From Ascarosepion bandense (lineage: Eukaryota; Mollusca; Cephalopoda; Sepiida; Sepiidae): a stretch of DNA of 64,000 bases. Below are positions 12,051 through 23,014 of this stretch, in pieces (the stretch's first letter is position 1; each line of letters starts with the position of its first letter). Position numbers and translations under genes: made by a program. The notes under the pieces were generated by a model, which saw only the letters and a list, made by a program, of their open reading frames with translations, had not been told where the DNA came from and made no database searches. Location: the NCBI GenBank assembly GCA_037127315.1, contig JBBBDQ010001293.1, positions 1,224,501 to 1,288,500 on the forward strand, read 5' to 3'.

Positions 12051-12784
12051 ACTGTTCGAGTGGATTTTACCATTGCACTACATAGGGAATGAAGGTGATC
12101 GCTAGAATGTATGTGGCATGGTGAGTCTTAGACATTAAGGATAGAACAAAGGAATGTAATTCGTTGAACATTTTCCATAGAAATAGCGATCATGTATCCA
12201 GAGGCTTGCAACGTTTTGTCTGTAGGAAAGGGTAAAAAGATGAGTAGCTAATCGCCCAGTAGGCAGCTGCATATGACCGTGTGTTTATCTAGCTAAACGT
12301 GTTCTTTGGCTGTCTCAAATAGAGCTTGGGTTTTAGGGAATTCCATGACGCTTGATGCATGTCTTATATTTGCTCAATTTAAATCTAGCGAACTTGGGGA
12401 TTAAAATGTATCTAAAAGTCAACAAAATATTCTTAGAACGAGTTTCATGTCACACGCAGATATAGGGAGAACAAAGTTCTACAAATTTGCTGCAACAAGA
12501 TCTGTCAGGAGAAACTGTAATTTCAGTCGTAATTCTTTTGAACACTAACAGAATCCACTGCACACGGAGACCCCGAATGCGTGCCTAACACTAGGCTAAC
12601 AGGGTGGATCCATGGCCTCACGAAGTCTTCTCTACACGGGACCGTATTTGTATAGTTGGAAATGCTGGAAACGTGATTTATCCGAATAGAACATGAAGAA
12701 TATAGTTTGTTGAAAGATTGTTAGACATTTCACGATATCATTGATATATATCCAGATACTATATTAAGAGCTTGGCTTGGTCAC
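12051..12784. other. No recognised feature
   Basis: Non-repetitive by eye; no ORF or repeat homology identified. Confidence 0.4.
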
Positions 12785-13140
12785 GGTAGTACACTACATG
12801 CGCAAATTTTGGGTCCGCCCTGCATTACTTTAATAAACACCTCAAAATGAGATTTTTTTTTTGTAATTTTTAAAGTAAAATAAAAAATTTTGCGTATTTG
12901 CTTTTATTTTGAGAAAAAATAAGCACTTAACTATAAATGAATTTTTCATACAACAGGATCATATATTTTTGTCATTATTCGTTTCATACACTTCAATACA
13001 ATTTTGATCTGCTCTCTTCAAAATACATTTGACATGATGCCTGAAGCTGCACCACCACTCCATTGCACTAGAATGGTGGTTCGGTTGTCGCCACTGATAC
13101 CAGCACACACGACGGTTGCAGGGACCGGGCAATTTTAACC
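12785..13140 (+). repeat. Dispersed repeat F, uninterrupted copy
   Basis: Shares 'tacatgcgcaaattttggg', 'gagaaaaaataagcacttaac', 'gtttcatacacttcaatac' and 'acgacggttgcagggacc' or close variants with 23256-24070. There the same sequence is split by two younger elements. This copy serves as the empty-site reference. Confidence 0.85.
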
Positions 13141-13189
13141 CCTAGTCCGAGTGTACGCGCTTGGAAGCCCTCCTTTAAGATCTTCCTTG

Positions 13190-13519
13190 TGTCACAACTG
13201 ACTCTAGTAGGGTGTGTAGACTACATACAAATATTTGACTGATATTTTTCAATATATATTTTAATACAAATTTCGATACACATCTGATCCATACTCTTCT
13301 GTTGTACACTCTTCAGTATAAATTTTACCATAATTCTTCTATACATATAGTGATTCTTTTCATTATCTATCAGACACATGCTTTTCAATGCACTTCAGAC
13401 TAACACTCTTCAATAAACATTAGACCGACACTCTTTAGTATATATTTGACCGAAACCTTCAATATATATTTGATCTACTTTCTTCGATACACAGTTGAAC
13501 CGTATTCTTCAATACTCTT
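13190..13519. repeat. Degenerate tandem repeat of about 28-30 bp
   Basis: Repeating pattern like 'cactcttcaatacacattt' plus 'gaccgaca', around ten diverged units. It begins inside the end of family F and runs into the CA microsatellite. Confidence 0.7.
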
Positions 13520-13557
<38 letters not shown>

Positions 13558-13567
13558 GCACACACTC
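13520..13567. repeat. (CA)n microsatellite
   Basis: Nearly pure CA dinucleotides with CG interruptions at the right end. Confidence 0.95.
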
Positions 13568-13862
13568 ACAAATATATATATATATTGCAATGTTATAAAG
13601 AATAAGATTTATTATTAAAAGCGTTAGTCAGTCACTCAAATATGTACTTACTTTTCGGACTTCACATGTTTTAATGTAACTTTTTTTCTACTGAACTGAA
13701 ATTCTTTTTTTTTTTTTCAAAATGTAGCTAAAAAGGTGCCCTATCTAACTGTGTAAACTGTTTAAATTCGGTAGAGAACTGAATTAGTAGTGAAGCTTGA
13801 AAGCTGTCTAGATTCACTCAATGTCGGACTTCAGAATATATTAAACCACTGCCATGGTTGAA

Positions 13863-13864
<2 letters not shown>

Positions 13865-13913
<49 letters not shown>
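13865..13913. repeat. (AT)n microsatellite flanking S2
   Basis: Pure AT run directly continuing from the 3' end of the S2 element on the minus strand ('gatgact' then AT units). It is probably the element's own tail or target preference. Confidence 0.95.
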
Positions 13914-13916
<3 letters not shown>

Positions 13917-14050
13917 ATCCGCAGACAGATCTGTTTCGCTGTATCACAGCTCATCAGTACAGTTAGAAAGCTGATTGTTTTTTACCCAGGATTGAAACCC
14001 GACCGAATGGGCGTGAGTCGGCGATTCTACCTCTGAGCTATGGGCGCTCG
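13914..14050 (-). mobile_element. S2: tRNA-headed SINE-like element with hammerhead
   Basis: Read on the minus strand from 14050, the element has an A-box-like 'tagctcagaggtaga' and a B-box-like 'gggtttcaatcctggg' spaced as in a tRNA gene. About 25 bases follow, then a complete hammerhead ribozyme motif (13919-13962), then 'ggatgact' and an AT run. No ORF. The layout, a pol III tRNA-type promoter followed by a hammerhead, recalls the schistosome Sm-alpha repeat (established knowledge); relation by descent is not claimed. Similar copies: 14479-14616, 61384-61440, and a fragment at 14796-14814. Confidence 0.85.
13919..13962 (-). ncRNA. Hammerhead ribozyme motif, all core residues present
   Basis: Minus-strand order: stem I 5' strand CUGUA (13962-13958); core CUGAUGAG (13957-13950); stem II CUGU/ACAG with loop GAU; core CGAAA (13938-13934); stem III ACAG/CUGU with loop AU; cleavage triplet GUC (13926-13924); stem I 3' strand UGCGG (13923-13919). 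All conserved positions of the family (C3-A9, G12-A14, GUH) are present. Stem I has two G-U pairs of five. Self-cleavage is expected but unproven. Confidence 0.85.
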
Positions 14051-14248
14051 GTAGAATAAGGCAGACATTTTAGCGTATATATTATCATTATATTTTGCCC
14101 AATAGCTGAGAGTTTTCTAATTCATTACTGAATGAACGATGCGTTTCCCAAAGAATAGCACCATGTAGACAAAGAACCGTCATTTGCTCTGATAAACCTC
14201 CTCAAAGAACAAAACACGTCCTCTAAAATAAGTTCTTTTTATTCTTTA

Positions 14249-14250
<2 letters not shown>

Positions 14251-14298
<48 letters not shown>
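14251..14298. repeat. (AT)n microsatellite
   Basis: Pure AT run between the two S2 copies. Confidence 0.95.
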
Positions 14299-14302
<4 letters not shown>

Positions 14303-14478
14303 CCCATGTTTCGGAATCATATTTTTACTATGACTTCATTTTCAAGCGATCATCTATGGGTTGACTAACAGATTTTTTTGCGGGGTATGGAATTATATTA
14401 CAGTAATTTTTAGCTTTACTTGTTTTTTTAAAATTAAGAATAAATGTTAAAATAAAAATTTACAATATAATTTATATG

Positions 14479-14616
14479 GTCATCCGTAGAGTGATCTGTT
14501 TCGGTATGTCACAGCTCATCATTACGGTTAGACGTCCGATTGCTTTTTACTCAGGATTGAAACACGATAGAATTAGCGTCAGTCGGCGATTCTACTTCTG
14601 AGCTACGGGTTCTCGA
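14479..14616 (-). mobile_element. S2 element, second copy
   Basis: Minus-strand tRNA-like head ('gtagctcagaagtagaatcg' variant, B-box-like 'gtgtttcaatcctgag') followed by the hammerhead region at 14484-14527. Stem I is a perfect CCGUA/UACGG, but core C3 is A (14522), stem II has a mismatch and the cleavage triplet reads CUC. So this copy is probably inactive. Part of the 3' end ('agtcatccgcagacagat') recurs alone at 14796-14814. Confidence 0.8.
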
Positions 14617-14919
14617 TAGAAGTCAAACTTTAAGCGTGTCATATATCATGTATACACACACCACTAGCGTGTTCTAGTTCCAATAGAGTGTTCTAATTCA
14701 TTACTGAATGAACGATGCGTAGATGCCAGAGTAGCTACTGTCTTTCAAAGTCTCTCACTCTTCCAGAGTGCTCAATCAGGGTGTGAGAGCGTAAGTAGTC
14801 ATCCGCAGACAGATGAATACAGCTTCAAAATAATTTCTTTTATTTTACTACCTCGTCTATCGATGTAGAAGATGTGTATTGCTGATGTGACAGTCGATAA
14901 CTAAAAACTTATTTGTTTT

Positions 14920-15680
14920 ATGACTGATGACGGTCTGCTGAAATGTCGTTCTATAAATTTTTTTAGGACATACAAATACAACCCAAAATGCCAAATACAG
15001 GTGGGGGATAACAGAATCAAACAAGTACAAGAATTTAAGTACCTAGGAAGTGTTCTAACAGGAGATGGAAAGTGCGACACGGAGATCCTAAGGCGAATTG
15101 GCATGGCAAAGGACGCGTTCCAGAAGATGAACAAAATACTAACACACAGGAAAATCTCAATGGAAACGAAGAAAAGAGTTCTAGACTGCTACGTGATGTC
15201 AGTTCTTCAATACGGCTGTGAATGCTGGACAATATCATCGAAAATGAGGACAAAACTGGAAGCGGCCAAAATGTGGTTCTACAGAAGGATGCTACGGATA
15301 TCGTGGACTGAGCATACAAGCAACGACGAGGTGTTAGAAAGAATGGCAACAAAAAGGAAATTGATGCTGAGCATCAGGAAGAGACAACTAAAGTTCCTGG
15401 GACATGCAATGAGGAAGGAGAGTCTGGAGAACCTGATACTGACTGGACAGATAGAAGGAAGGAGAGACAGAGGAAGGCAGCGGATAACATATTTGCAGGG
15501 ACTGATCAGGTGGATGACGGAACGGGGGTTGCCAGGAGCAACAGGAGCAAACATACTAAGAGCCGCAAGGGATAGGGAGACGTGGAGAGCCATGATCACC
15601 TACGTCCTGAAGGGACAGGGCACATAGAAGAAGAAGAAGAAGAAGAAGAAGAAGAAGAAGAAGAAGAAGAAGAAGAAGAA
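14920..15680 (+). pseudogene. LINE-A (RTE-like), 5'-truncated copy with GAA tail
   Basis: An open frame of 235 codons (14920-15627) matches the C-terminal half of the 364-codon LINE-A ORF at high identity. It covers [20 protein letters not shown], the [10 protein letters not shown] block, [41 protein letters not shown] and the end ETWRAMITYVLKGQGT. The RT palm motifs (e.g. YADD) lie upstream and are absent, so the product cannot be a polymerase. The stop codon TAG runs directly into about 18 GAA units. Homology starts near 14965, so the first 15 codons of the frame are probably not element sequence. Confidence 0.9.
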
Positions 15681-15908
15681 ATATGTCCTGGTTTCGTTTG
15701 TACGGAGAAAAAATTATCCCTACTAACATTTTTAGACGCTCTCTGAAGGACAAAAGAGACCATACAACAGATGTGAGTACAGTTAGATATTTTGTAATGC
15801 TTTTTCGTTGAGTTCGAAAATGCAGAGCCAAAGTCGGTGACTACGTTTTGTAGCCGAAAAGATACACTTTTATGTTGTGTAGTTTCTATTAAACTATATT
15901 ATTTCCTC

Positions 15909-15912
<4 letters not shown>

Positions 15913-15972
<60 letters not shown>

Positions 15973-15980
15973 GGTGACTG

Positions 15981-16027
<47 letters not shown>
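15913..16027. repeat. (GATA)n microsatellite
   Basis: Two GATA runs separated by 'aggtgactga'. Confidence 0.95.
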
Positions 16028-16028
<1 letters not shown>

Positions 16029-16480
16029 GTGCAAGGGGAAAGGTGACTTTAAAGAAAAATCACGTGAAAAGACTTTTGGAAGTGCTGAGTTGATTTTATA
16101 TGAAGTTAAAACTTACTAGATAAGCTTTTAAAGGAATCTGCCATGAATTCCTTTCGGAATACGTGTCAGTGATGCGTTTGTCTTTACGTTTCCCTATCGT
16201 TTTTCTTCTGTCAATAAATTTCCAGCCTTTTTTTCTTAACTTTTGATTTTTAACTCCACACTGATCTACACATTCTTTTCTTTTTGCTGTTAGTTTGTTT
16301 TTGTTTTTTCCCAATCTGCGTTGTTATAATTTTTTTTTCTTGAACTATGTAGACTGACAAACTAGCTTGTAATCAGTTCGATTTTTAACACACTTGATTC
16401 ATTCCTAGTTATCAGTTTATATGTGTGTGTATGTGTGCGTGTGTATCAAGAAAATCTCATTGAAAACTATATATATATAT

Positions 16481-16513
<33 letters not shown>

Positions 16514-16674
16514 AAGAGAGAGAGAAAGAAAGAGAGAGGGAGACAGAAAGATCAGTTATCGATAATTCTCACACTAAATTTGGTTACGTGAGGAAGCTGA
16601 TTATGGCTTTTTTTTCTTTCAACACAATACAATATCATAAGATATTCTCGTGTAGAGTCAATTATAAAAACTGT

Positions 16675-16675
<1 letters not shown>
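16028..16675. other. Unassigned sequence with TA and GA microsatellites
   Basis: TA runs at about 16471-16513, then GA-rich sequence to 16550. No gene recognised. Confidence 0.5.
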
Positions 16676-16707
<32 letters not shown>

Positions 16708-16718
16708 CGAACAGACTG

Positions 16719-16776
<58 letters not shown>

Positions 16777-16788
16777 CGAACAGACTAG

Positions 16789-16835
<47 letters not shown>

Positions 16836-16846
16836 CGAACAGACTG

Positions 16847-16920
<74 letters not shown>

Positions 16921-16939
16921 CGAACAGACTGAAATAGAA

Positions 16940-16979
<40 letters not shown>

Positions 16980-16991
16980 GAAGGGCCTGAT

Positions 16992-17023
<32 letters not shown>

Positions 17024-17034
17024 CGAACAGACTG

Positions 17035-17072
<38 letters not shown>

Positions 17073-17083
17073 CGAACAGACTG

Positions 17084-17129
<46 letters not shown>

Positions 17130-17140
17130 CGAACAGACTG

Positions 17141-17208
<68 letters not shown>
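16676..17208. repeat. GATA array with regular 'acgaacagactga' spacers
   Basis: Runs of (GATA) separated at least seven times by 'acgaacagactga' (near 16709, 16776, 16833, 16920, 17022, 17071, 17127), plus a variant near 16980. The array is a higher-order minisatellite, not a simple run. Confidence 0.92.
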
Positions 17209-17841
17209 GAAACTAAATTACTCTACTCGAGGAAGAATACTGCTTCAGCCTTTTATTTTAACGAGTAACCAAAATATAAAAAGAAATAAAATCTTTTACT
17301 TCAAGATTTATAAAAGTGAGAATGAAAAAAAACACATTGCCCAACATGAAACTGCAACAACCTTCTTCGGAAATAAAAAAAGAAATTCTCAAGTAACAGA
17401 CGATTAGAAAAAACAATGCAAGTAGAATATTAAAGCAGAAAAAAGAAATGTGAAGAAGAAAATTATTTTAATGGTTTGCGTGTGGGATAGGAGAAATTTT
17501 AAATAAGACAAGATTCTTTTAACTTGAATGTGTTATACGCTCGTCTCTGTGTTGGAAGATTTGTAAAAAAATAATGCAAGAATTATTTATATAAGTGTAA
17601 GCAGTGAACACCTATTGAGAAAGGTGGCATGTACATAAATGTATTTCTTCGTATACTACGCTTATATGCACATTTGATATCAGATCCAGTAGTTCCGGGA
17701 ATATGAACAGTACACACATGAAATGTAGTATGAACTTTTGATCAATATGGTGATGGGTGATCGCTTGTGAAGTGTGTAGAGAAACCAACAAAGCATCTAT
17801 CTTTGTATTTATTTCTGAGATGAGTAATTTTCAAGAATCTG
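17209..17841. other. No recognised feature
   Basis: AT-rich. The 66-codon frame at its start is not supported by any motif. Confidence 0.4.
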
Positions 17842-18150
17842 GGAATTATTTCAAACTTTTGTTCTCATGTTGGTTGATATAGGTGTTATAATAAACACAA
17901 CATTTCGTACCATCTGGTCATCATCAGGTGTCCATAGATTGGCTGATGTGGATTATCTCGTTGATTATTGCGAAATATCCTGTGAAATCAATTGTTGTTC
18001 GTTCATGTTAGAATTTCATTATCAACGAGATAATCCACATCAGTCAATTTCTGGACACCTGATGATGACCAGATGGTACTTGGTCGAAACATTGTGTCTG
18101 TTATAGCACATTTATCAACCAAGATGAGAACAAAAGTTCGAAATAATTCC
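17842..18150. repeat. Long inverted repeat, possible Penelope-like ends
   Basis: Arms 17842-17965 and 18021-18150 are inverted copies separated by about 55 bp. Each includes 'tggtcatcatcaggtgtcc' or its complement. The right arm has 'cctgatgatgaccagatgg' then 'acttggtcgaaacattgtgt', a hairpin GACCA/UGGUC between CUGAUGA-like and CGAAAC-like motifs. The left arm has lost part of that hairpin. Head-to-head retroelement ends are one explanation. Confidence 0.75.
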
Positions 18151-18162
18151 AAGATTATTGAA

Positions 18163-18165
18163 AGC

Positions 18166-18218
<53 letters not shown>

Positions 18219-18222
18219 ATCT
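18163..18222. repeat. (TATC)n microsatellite
   Basis: About 13 units of ATCT, the complement of GATA. Confidence 0.95.
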
Positions 18223-18277
18223 AGGTCTATTTATATCTATCTCTTTGCGAGTAGTGTTTATTTATTTATTTATAATT

Positions 18278-19170
18278 CTTCTTCATGTCCAGTGTCTCTT
18301 CAGGACGTAGGTGACCATGGACTACTGCTTGCCCCTGTTCCTTGTCTCACTTAATACATTCCCTCTTGGTATCTCTCACAAACCTCGCTCCGCCATCCAT
18401 TTGCTTAACCCTATCAAATATGTCTCGCGCTGCTTTCCCCCTCTCTTTGCCACTATCCGTCCTATGAGTGTTAGATTCTCTGGACTCTCCTTTCTCATTA
18501 CATGCCCGAGGAACCTCAGCTGTCTCTTCCTGAGGTTGAGTATATGTGTTCTCATTTGCATCCTCTCCAACATCTCGTTGTCATTCACGTACTCGGTCTA
18601 TGTTATTCCCAGCATCCTTCCGTAGAACCACATTTCTGATGGCTTGAACCTCTCCTTCATCTTTGATGAGATCGCCAACATTTGATGCCAAACAGAAGGA
18701 CAGATATCACATAGCAATCGAACACACTTTTCTTTGTTTTTAATGAGATTTTTCTGTCTCTCAGTACTCTGGTTAGCTTTTGAAATACGTTCTTAACCAT
18801 GCCAATGCATCTTCGGACCTCAGTGTCACACTTTCCATTCTCTCTCAGAACGCTTCCCAGGAATTTAAATTTCTGTACTTTTATTTTAGTTTCTCCAAGT
18901 AGTTGGCATTTTGGGTTCTTCCTTTCGCTAATGACCATACGGTCGGTTTCATTGAAGTTTATGTTCAGTCCTTTCTTCTCGCTTTCTCTTGCTATCTTCT
19001 GTTAGGGGTCTTGTCTTTTCTTTTCTGTGAATGCTAATAGCACTGTGTCATTTACGTATCTTATATTGTTGAGATTGTGGCCGCCAATGACGAATCCTTG
19101 CAAGAATTTTACCTCTCTCAGAATTATTTCTCTATACAGAATTGTTTCGCTGGAAATGGTTCCTCTGATC
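18278..19170 (-). pseudogene. LINE-A (RTE-like) remnant, several frames
   Basis: The minus strand carries, in order from 19170, [35 protein letters not shown] (equivalent of [18 protein letters not shown], with the catalytic YADD degraded to YVND), VQKFKFLGSVLRENGKCDTEVRRCI, MNDNEMLERMQMRTHIL and FLGHVMRKESPENLTL. Frameshifts separate the pieces. A short 'cttcttc' at the 18278 side is the remnant of the GAA tail. Dead and older than the 37 kb copy. Confidence 0.88.
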
Positions 19171-19519
19171 ACTCTCAAAAGTGGGCTGGACGACCCCAAA
19201 TTTGAAAAGCCATTGAATAAATATATTTTGAGAATATGGAATTTTAGAAAAATATTGATACTAAGGGTGGACGACAACCGAACTTTGCTCAACCCCACCT
19301 TTTCCAGACGCAGAACTCCAAATAAGCTGGCGATTTTGACAACTTGTCCCCACACTATTTCTACTGAAATCCAAATCCTTCACCGAGACCACCTGACCAA
19401 GACCTTATACCGGCTCTAAAAACTTAGAAATTTAAGTTCCTACTAACACAAGTTGCAGACTCCAAATGATATCCCAGCGTCGTTTATTATAATAAGAATT
19501 GGGAATGGTTAAAATTGCT
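19171..19519. other. No recognised feature
   Basis: Sequence beside the LINE-A remnant. The 130-codon frame at 19027-19419 is largely antisense to LINE-A and is not credible as a gene. Confidence 0.45.
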
Positions 19520-19985
19520 GTATGCAACATCTATATCTATAAAAGTGACGAGGGTGGACGTTGTGTAAGTATTTGTTTGTTAGATAGATTCGACTTAGCG
19601 TCTGAATTTTGCGGTCTAGCTCGACGGGAGTTGCGTTTAGATTTCGATCAAAATGTTAGAACTCTAACGACACCTTCAAATTTTTCAGAAAGCCAAAATT
19701 AGGGTTAGAAAAATATATATTATCACTCCACAAAATCAGGGATCAGTTCATGTATTGATTATAATATAGAATCGATCACCCCACTTCATATTATCTATAT
19801 CTATATATGTTATCCACTCCCCTTCCCACTTTAATCCAATAGAGACATTCTACATTGTTATCTATAACTATAAATTAACGAGGGTGGACGTTGTGTAAGT
19901 ACTTGCTATGTAAATTCATCATATGTTTTTTATTCTTATTATTCCATAAACTACCCGAGTGAAACCAGGCTAAACTGCTAGTATC
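19520..19985 (-). repeat. X-related repeat, minus strand
   Basis: The right end is the complement of 'tactagcagtttagcctgg' and of the 'actcgggtag' that opens family X. The left end contains 'gacgagggtggacgttgtg', which recurs at about 19878-19896. So this is a diverged or different X relative, and the only one on the minus strand. Confidence 0.6.
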
Positions 19986-19989
19986 ATAT

Positions 19990-20342
19990 ATAAACCAAAT
20001 CGTTTTTATATTTTAACCCGAGTTAATTCTTTATTCTGAAGAATTCATTTTTGTGTAACTCCAAGCTGTCGAACCGTCTTCACTTTAGTTTACTTATTCA
20101 GAGATCTTCTCATTCTTAAAAATAAAATGTAACAGAAGTTTGAATTGTCGTGAACAAACGCCATCTAAGTAGGGTGGAAGTGTGCTCACTATCACTATAT
20201 CAGCGACAACCCAACCACGCGTTAACGAGTGAGGAGTCTAGACTATAACCACAGGGGTTTGAAAGAAATTGAAGACCAACGCAGGTCCTACATCTATGTG
20301 GCGTGCTATTATTGGTTACCATTGACGCGGATCGACTAATGG
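19990..20342. other. No recognised feature
   Basis: No ORF or repeat homology recognised. Confidence 0.4.
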
Positions 20343-21340
20343 GTTTTTTTTTTGGGTTTTTTTTTTAATCATTTCACCCCGAGCAAGGCAGAAACGCCAC
20401 TGATGTGCAGGGGGTTACATAAATGTAAAAAGATTAATTAGAAAAGAGTGAGGAGTACAAGCTAGTTAGAAAGGAACAATAGAAAGCTGAGAAAGCAGGT
20501 GTAATGACAGATACATGGGCGGAGAGAACGTGAAGATTATACAGGGGAGGGGAGAGAGCTAGAGTCCAGTGGTTAGTAGGTGAGTATTAACTTTGCTTTT
20601 AAATTTCTGGAGGTCGTAGCCGTCAGGAAAGCAAGAATACGGGAGTGAGTTCCACAGTCGGGAAGTGCGAGAGAGGAAGCTGCAGGAGTAGAATTGTCGT
20701 CTGCGTTTGGCTAACCTGACAGTGAATGGGTGGGACCCAGTTGCCAGTCTGGTTGCACGGGTAAACACCTGTTGAGGAGGCATCAGTGACTTAAGCTCAT
20801 CCGAGCAGAAGCCATGAAAGTATTTATAGAAGAGACAGAGGGAGGCCACATTTCGACGATGGGAAAGTGGCTGCAGACGAGTCGCCAGATCAGTACCTAT
20901 CACATTACAGACTCTCCTTTGGAGCTTGTCAAGAACACTGAGGAGAACGGCAGGGGCACCTGACCATAAATGGCAGCAGTACTCCATGCACGGACGGATG
21001 GTTGACTTGTATATATGCAGGATGGATTCAGGTGGAAAAAACATCCTGGATCGACATAGTGACCCAATCTTCTTAGCAGTAGATTTTGCTATGGATTCAA
21101 TATAGTGCTTCCATTTGAGGTCTGAGGACAGGGTAAGTCCGAGGGGGCGTAGTGTATTACTCTCCGGGAGAATCATCTGGTCCATGCTTATGGGAGGCAG
21201 AAGAGGTTGCCTGTAATGGTTGACAGACAACAGCTTGGTCTTAGAGGAATTGAAGTTGACAAGCCACTTCTTGCCCCAGTTCACCACAGAGTGTAGATCC
21301 CGCTCAAGGTCAGCAGCGAGATTATGTCTGTCCGCCACGA
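20343..21340 (-). pseudogene. LINE-B (CR1/jockey group) 5'-truncated copy, 259-codon frame
   Basis: The minus-strand frame 21338-20559 encodes 259 residues of the C-terminal region of a CR1/jockey-group reverse transcriptase. It starts just after the expected catalytic FADD region with DLHSVVNWGKKWLVNFNSSK, then SDLKWKHYIESIAKSTAKKI, IYKSTIRPCMEYCCHLWSGA, LDKLQRRVCNVIG and LSRTSRLWNSLPYSCFPDGY up to FKSKVNTHL. All of this is typical of the thumb and post-thumb segment. Endonuclease and RT palm are absent through 5' truncation near 21340. The 3' UTR ends in 'ccttgctcggggtgaaatg' and an A-rich tail (T-runs at 20343-20370). The methionine is fortuitous. Relatively young: the frame is still open. 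Confidence 0.9.
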
Positions 21341-21349
21341 CAGGTTTCT

Positions 21350-21510
21350 TACTGGAGCGGGAGTATATTGTAGTGTCATGTTACATCCACACATCCAATT
21401 TTACTGCAGCTGCTTTTCCCAAGTGATTACCCATCTAGGTATTGATCAGGTTCGCCGTAGCTTAGCTTCGTTGATCATACGGGTACCGATGTTTCAATGT
21501 GTTATAACCG
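21350..21510 (-). mobile_element. S4 5S-tRNA chimeric SINE, truncated copy
   Basis: From 21510 on the minus strand the sequence follows 5S rRNA ('cggttataacacattgaa', 'gaagctaagctacggcg', 'caatacctagatgggtaat') to about 21404. It continues with 'ggatgtgtggatgtaacatg', comparable to the tRNA-like start of the S4 copy at 30751. Lost near 21350, where LINE-B begins. Confidence 0.7.
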
Positions 21511-21939
21511 CACTATTTAATTATGAAAAATTATAAGTTGTGAATAAAAATTGTAGAGGGTCCACAAAATTTAAGAATTTCATGAAATTATCCAGTGACC
21601 AAAAATTTGGTTAAATCCAAAATAATACTCCCCGATTTTTGTTCCTTCTCATACTGGAAATTTTCCCTGAATATTTTTCTCTTGCTAATCCTTGTTTTGA
21701 AATAATAAAATGCAGGAAAAACCTAACACGTTATGAATATTTGCCATTCTTAGCTGATATTAGGACATATGTAGTATTCAATTTGTATATGTTGTTCAAT
21801 TTGAAACAAAACACGAATTGCCAAAATAAGGATATGCGCTTAAGAAATACTGAGATCTATGGTATGTATATAAATTTAGTAATGCGCATATGGGCATGCG
21901 CATTTGATATCTGGACGCAAAGTGGACTACTACATTGTG
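21511..21939. other. No recognised feature
   Basis: AT-rich. The 103-codon frame at 21639-21950 shows no recognisable motif. Confidence 0.4.
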
Positions 21940-22280
21940 TCAATAGCTAAATCCACTGCTAGGAAGGTTCGGTCACTGTGTCGGGCCAGGATGTTTTTAC
22001 CGTTTGAATCCACCCTGCATATATACAAATCAACTATTCGTCCGTGCATGGAATATATGCTGTCATATATGGTCAGGCGCCCCTGCTGTTCATCTCAGTG
22101 TTCTTGACAGACTCTAAAGGAGAATCGGTAATGTGATAGGTACAGACCTTGCTCCTTTCTAACTGGCTCATCTTTCTCTTCACGCTTTTCACTCGCTCTT
22201 ATCTAATCTTTTTACTCTTATGTAACCCCCTGCACATCAGTGGCGTTACCGCCTTGCTCGGAGGGATACGATTAAAAAAA
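21940..22280 (+). pseudogene. LINE-B with internal deletion
   Basis: The plus strand encodes SIAKSTARKVRSLCRARMF and IYKSTIRPCMEYMLSYMVR, then jumps after a 'ggtacagaccttgct' segment straight into the 3' UTR. It ends 'gtggcgttaccgccttgctc' plus an A-run. About 300 bp of coding sequence is missing compared with 20343-21340. Confidence 0.85.
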
Positions 22281-22603
22281 AGTTCATGAATATGAAAAGT
22301 ATGTTGGAGATGACGATGAACTAGAACTCATCTGAAGATTTCTCATGGATATAAGGTTCGTATAGTGACAAGCTTGCATCGTTGCGTGTATATGATAGCG
22401 TTTATAGACTGTTAGGTTTTGTTTTGTTTTTGTTCTTTTTTAAGTCAGAGCTGGGGTTGGAGTACAAATATTGGCAATCTCCTGCTTCACATTTTAGTTT
22501 TTATATATATGACATACAAAGTAGCTATAAAAAGAGGTACGTTTCAGGTTTGGAACGACACTGCTTCCGCTTGTTACTCCCGTAGTGTGACAGGGAATCA
22601 ACT

Positions 22604-22840
22604 AAGCCTCGTGATATGGTGACGCACTATTGGAGTACTCTGGATTAATAATATTTATGACGTGGCCCAAAATATGTGACTGAACCCGGAATTATCAACA
22701 GATGTAGGCTTCATTGAAGAAACCACTATTGTTCCGTAGCTTAGCCTATCGCACGGTTCCCCCTCATTCCCACTCCTTATGAACAGGAGTAGAGGTTTAT
22801 TCCTTATCTTTTGTTTAGGATTAGATTTCCGGTACATTCT
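22604..22840. repeat. 237-bp duplicated segment, copy 1
   Basis: Direct repeat of 24746-24982, equal length, with only a handful of differences. No ORF or known element recognised. Confidence 0.85.
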
Positions 22841-23014
22841 AAAGTCTGCTTCAGCTCTATACTCCTAACGCATGTCCTTTCTTACGCAATATGTCCACAC
22901 TGTAAACCGCCAACTTAAGTGGTTCTTGAGCCTTGTATTAGTTGACCTTTAATAAAAAAAAAAAGTAAAGTTGTCTTAGCAATCTATTTATTAATAACAA
23001 AGAACAAACACATT

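Noticed and set aside
13985..14050. Genuine tRNA gene
   Set aside because: A- and B-boxes fit, but the acceptor arms do not pair convincingly and a hammerhead follows; treated as a SINE head.
16676..17208. CRISPR-like array (regular spacers in GATA)
   Set aside because: The spacer is constant and the variable part is a microsatellite, opposite to CRISPR; the genome is eukaryotic.
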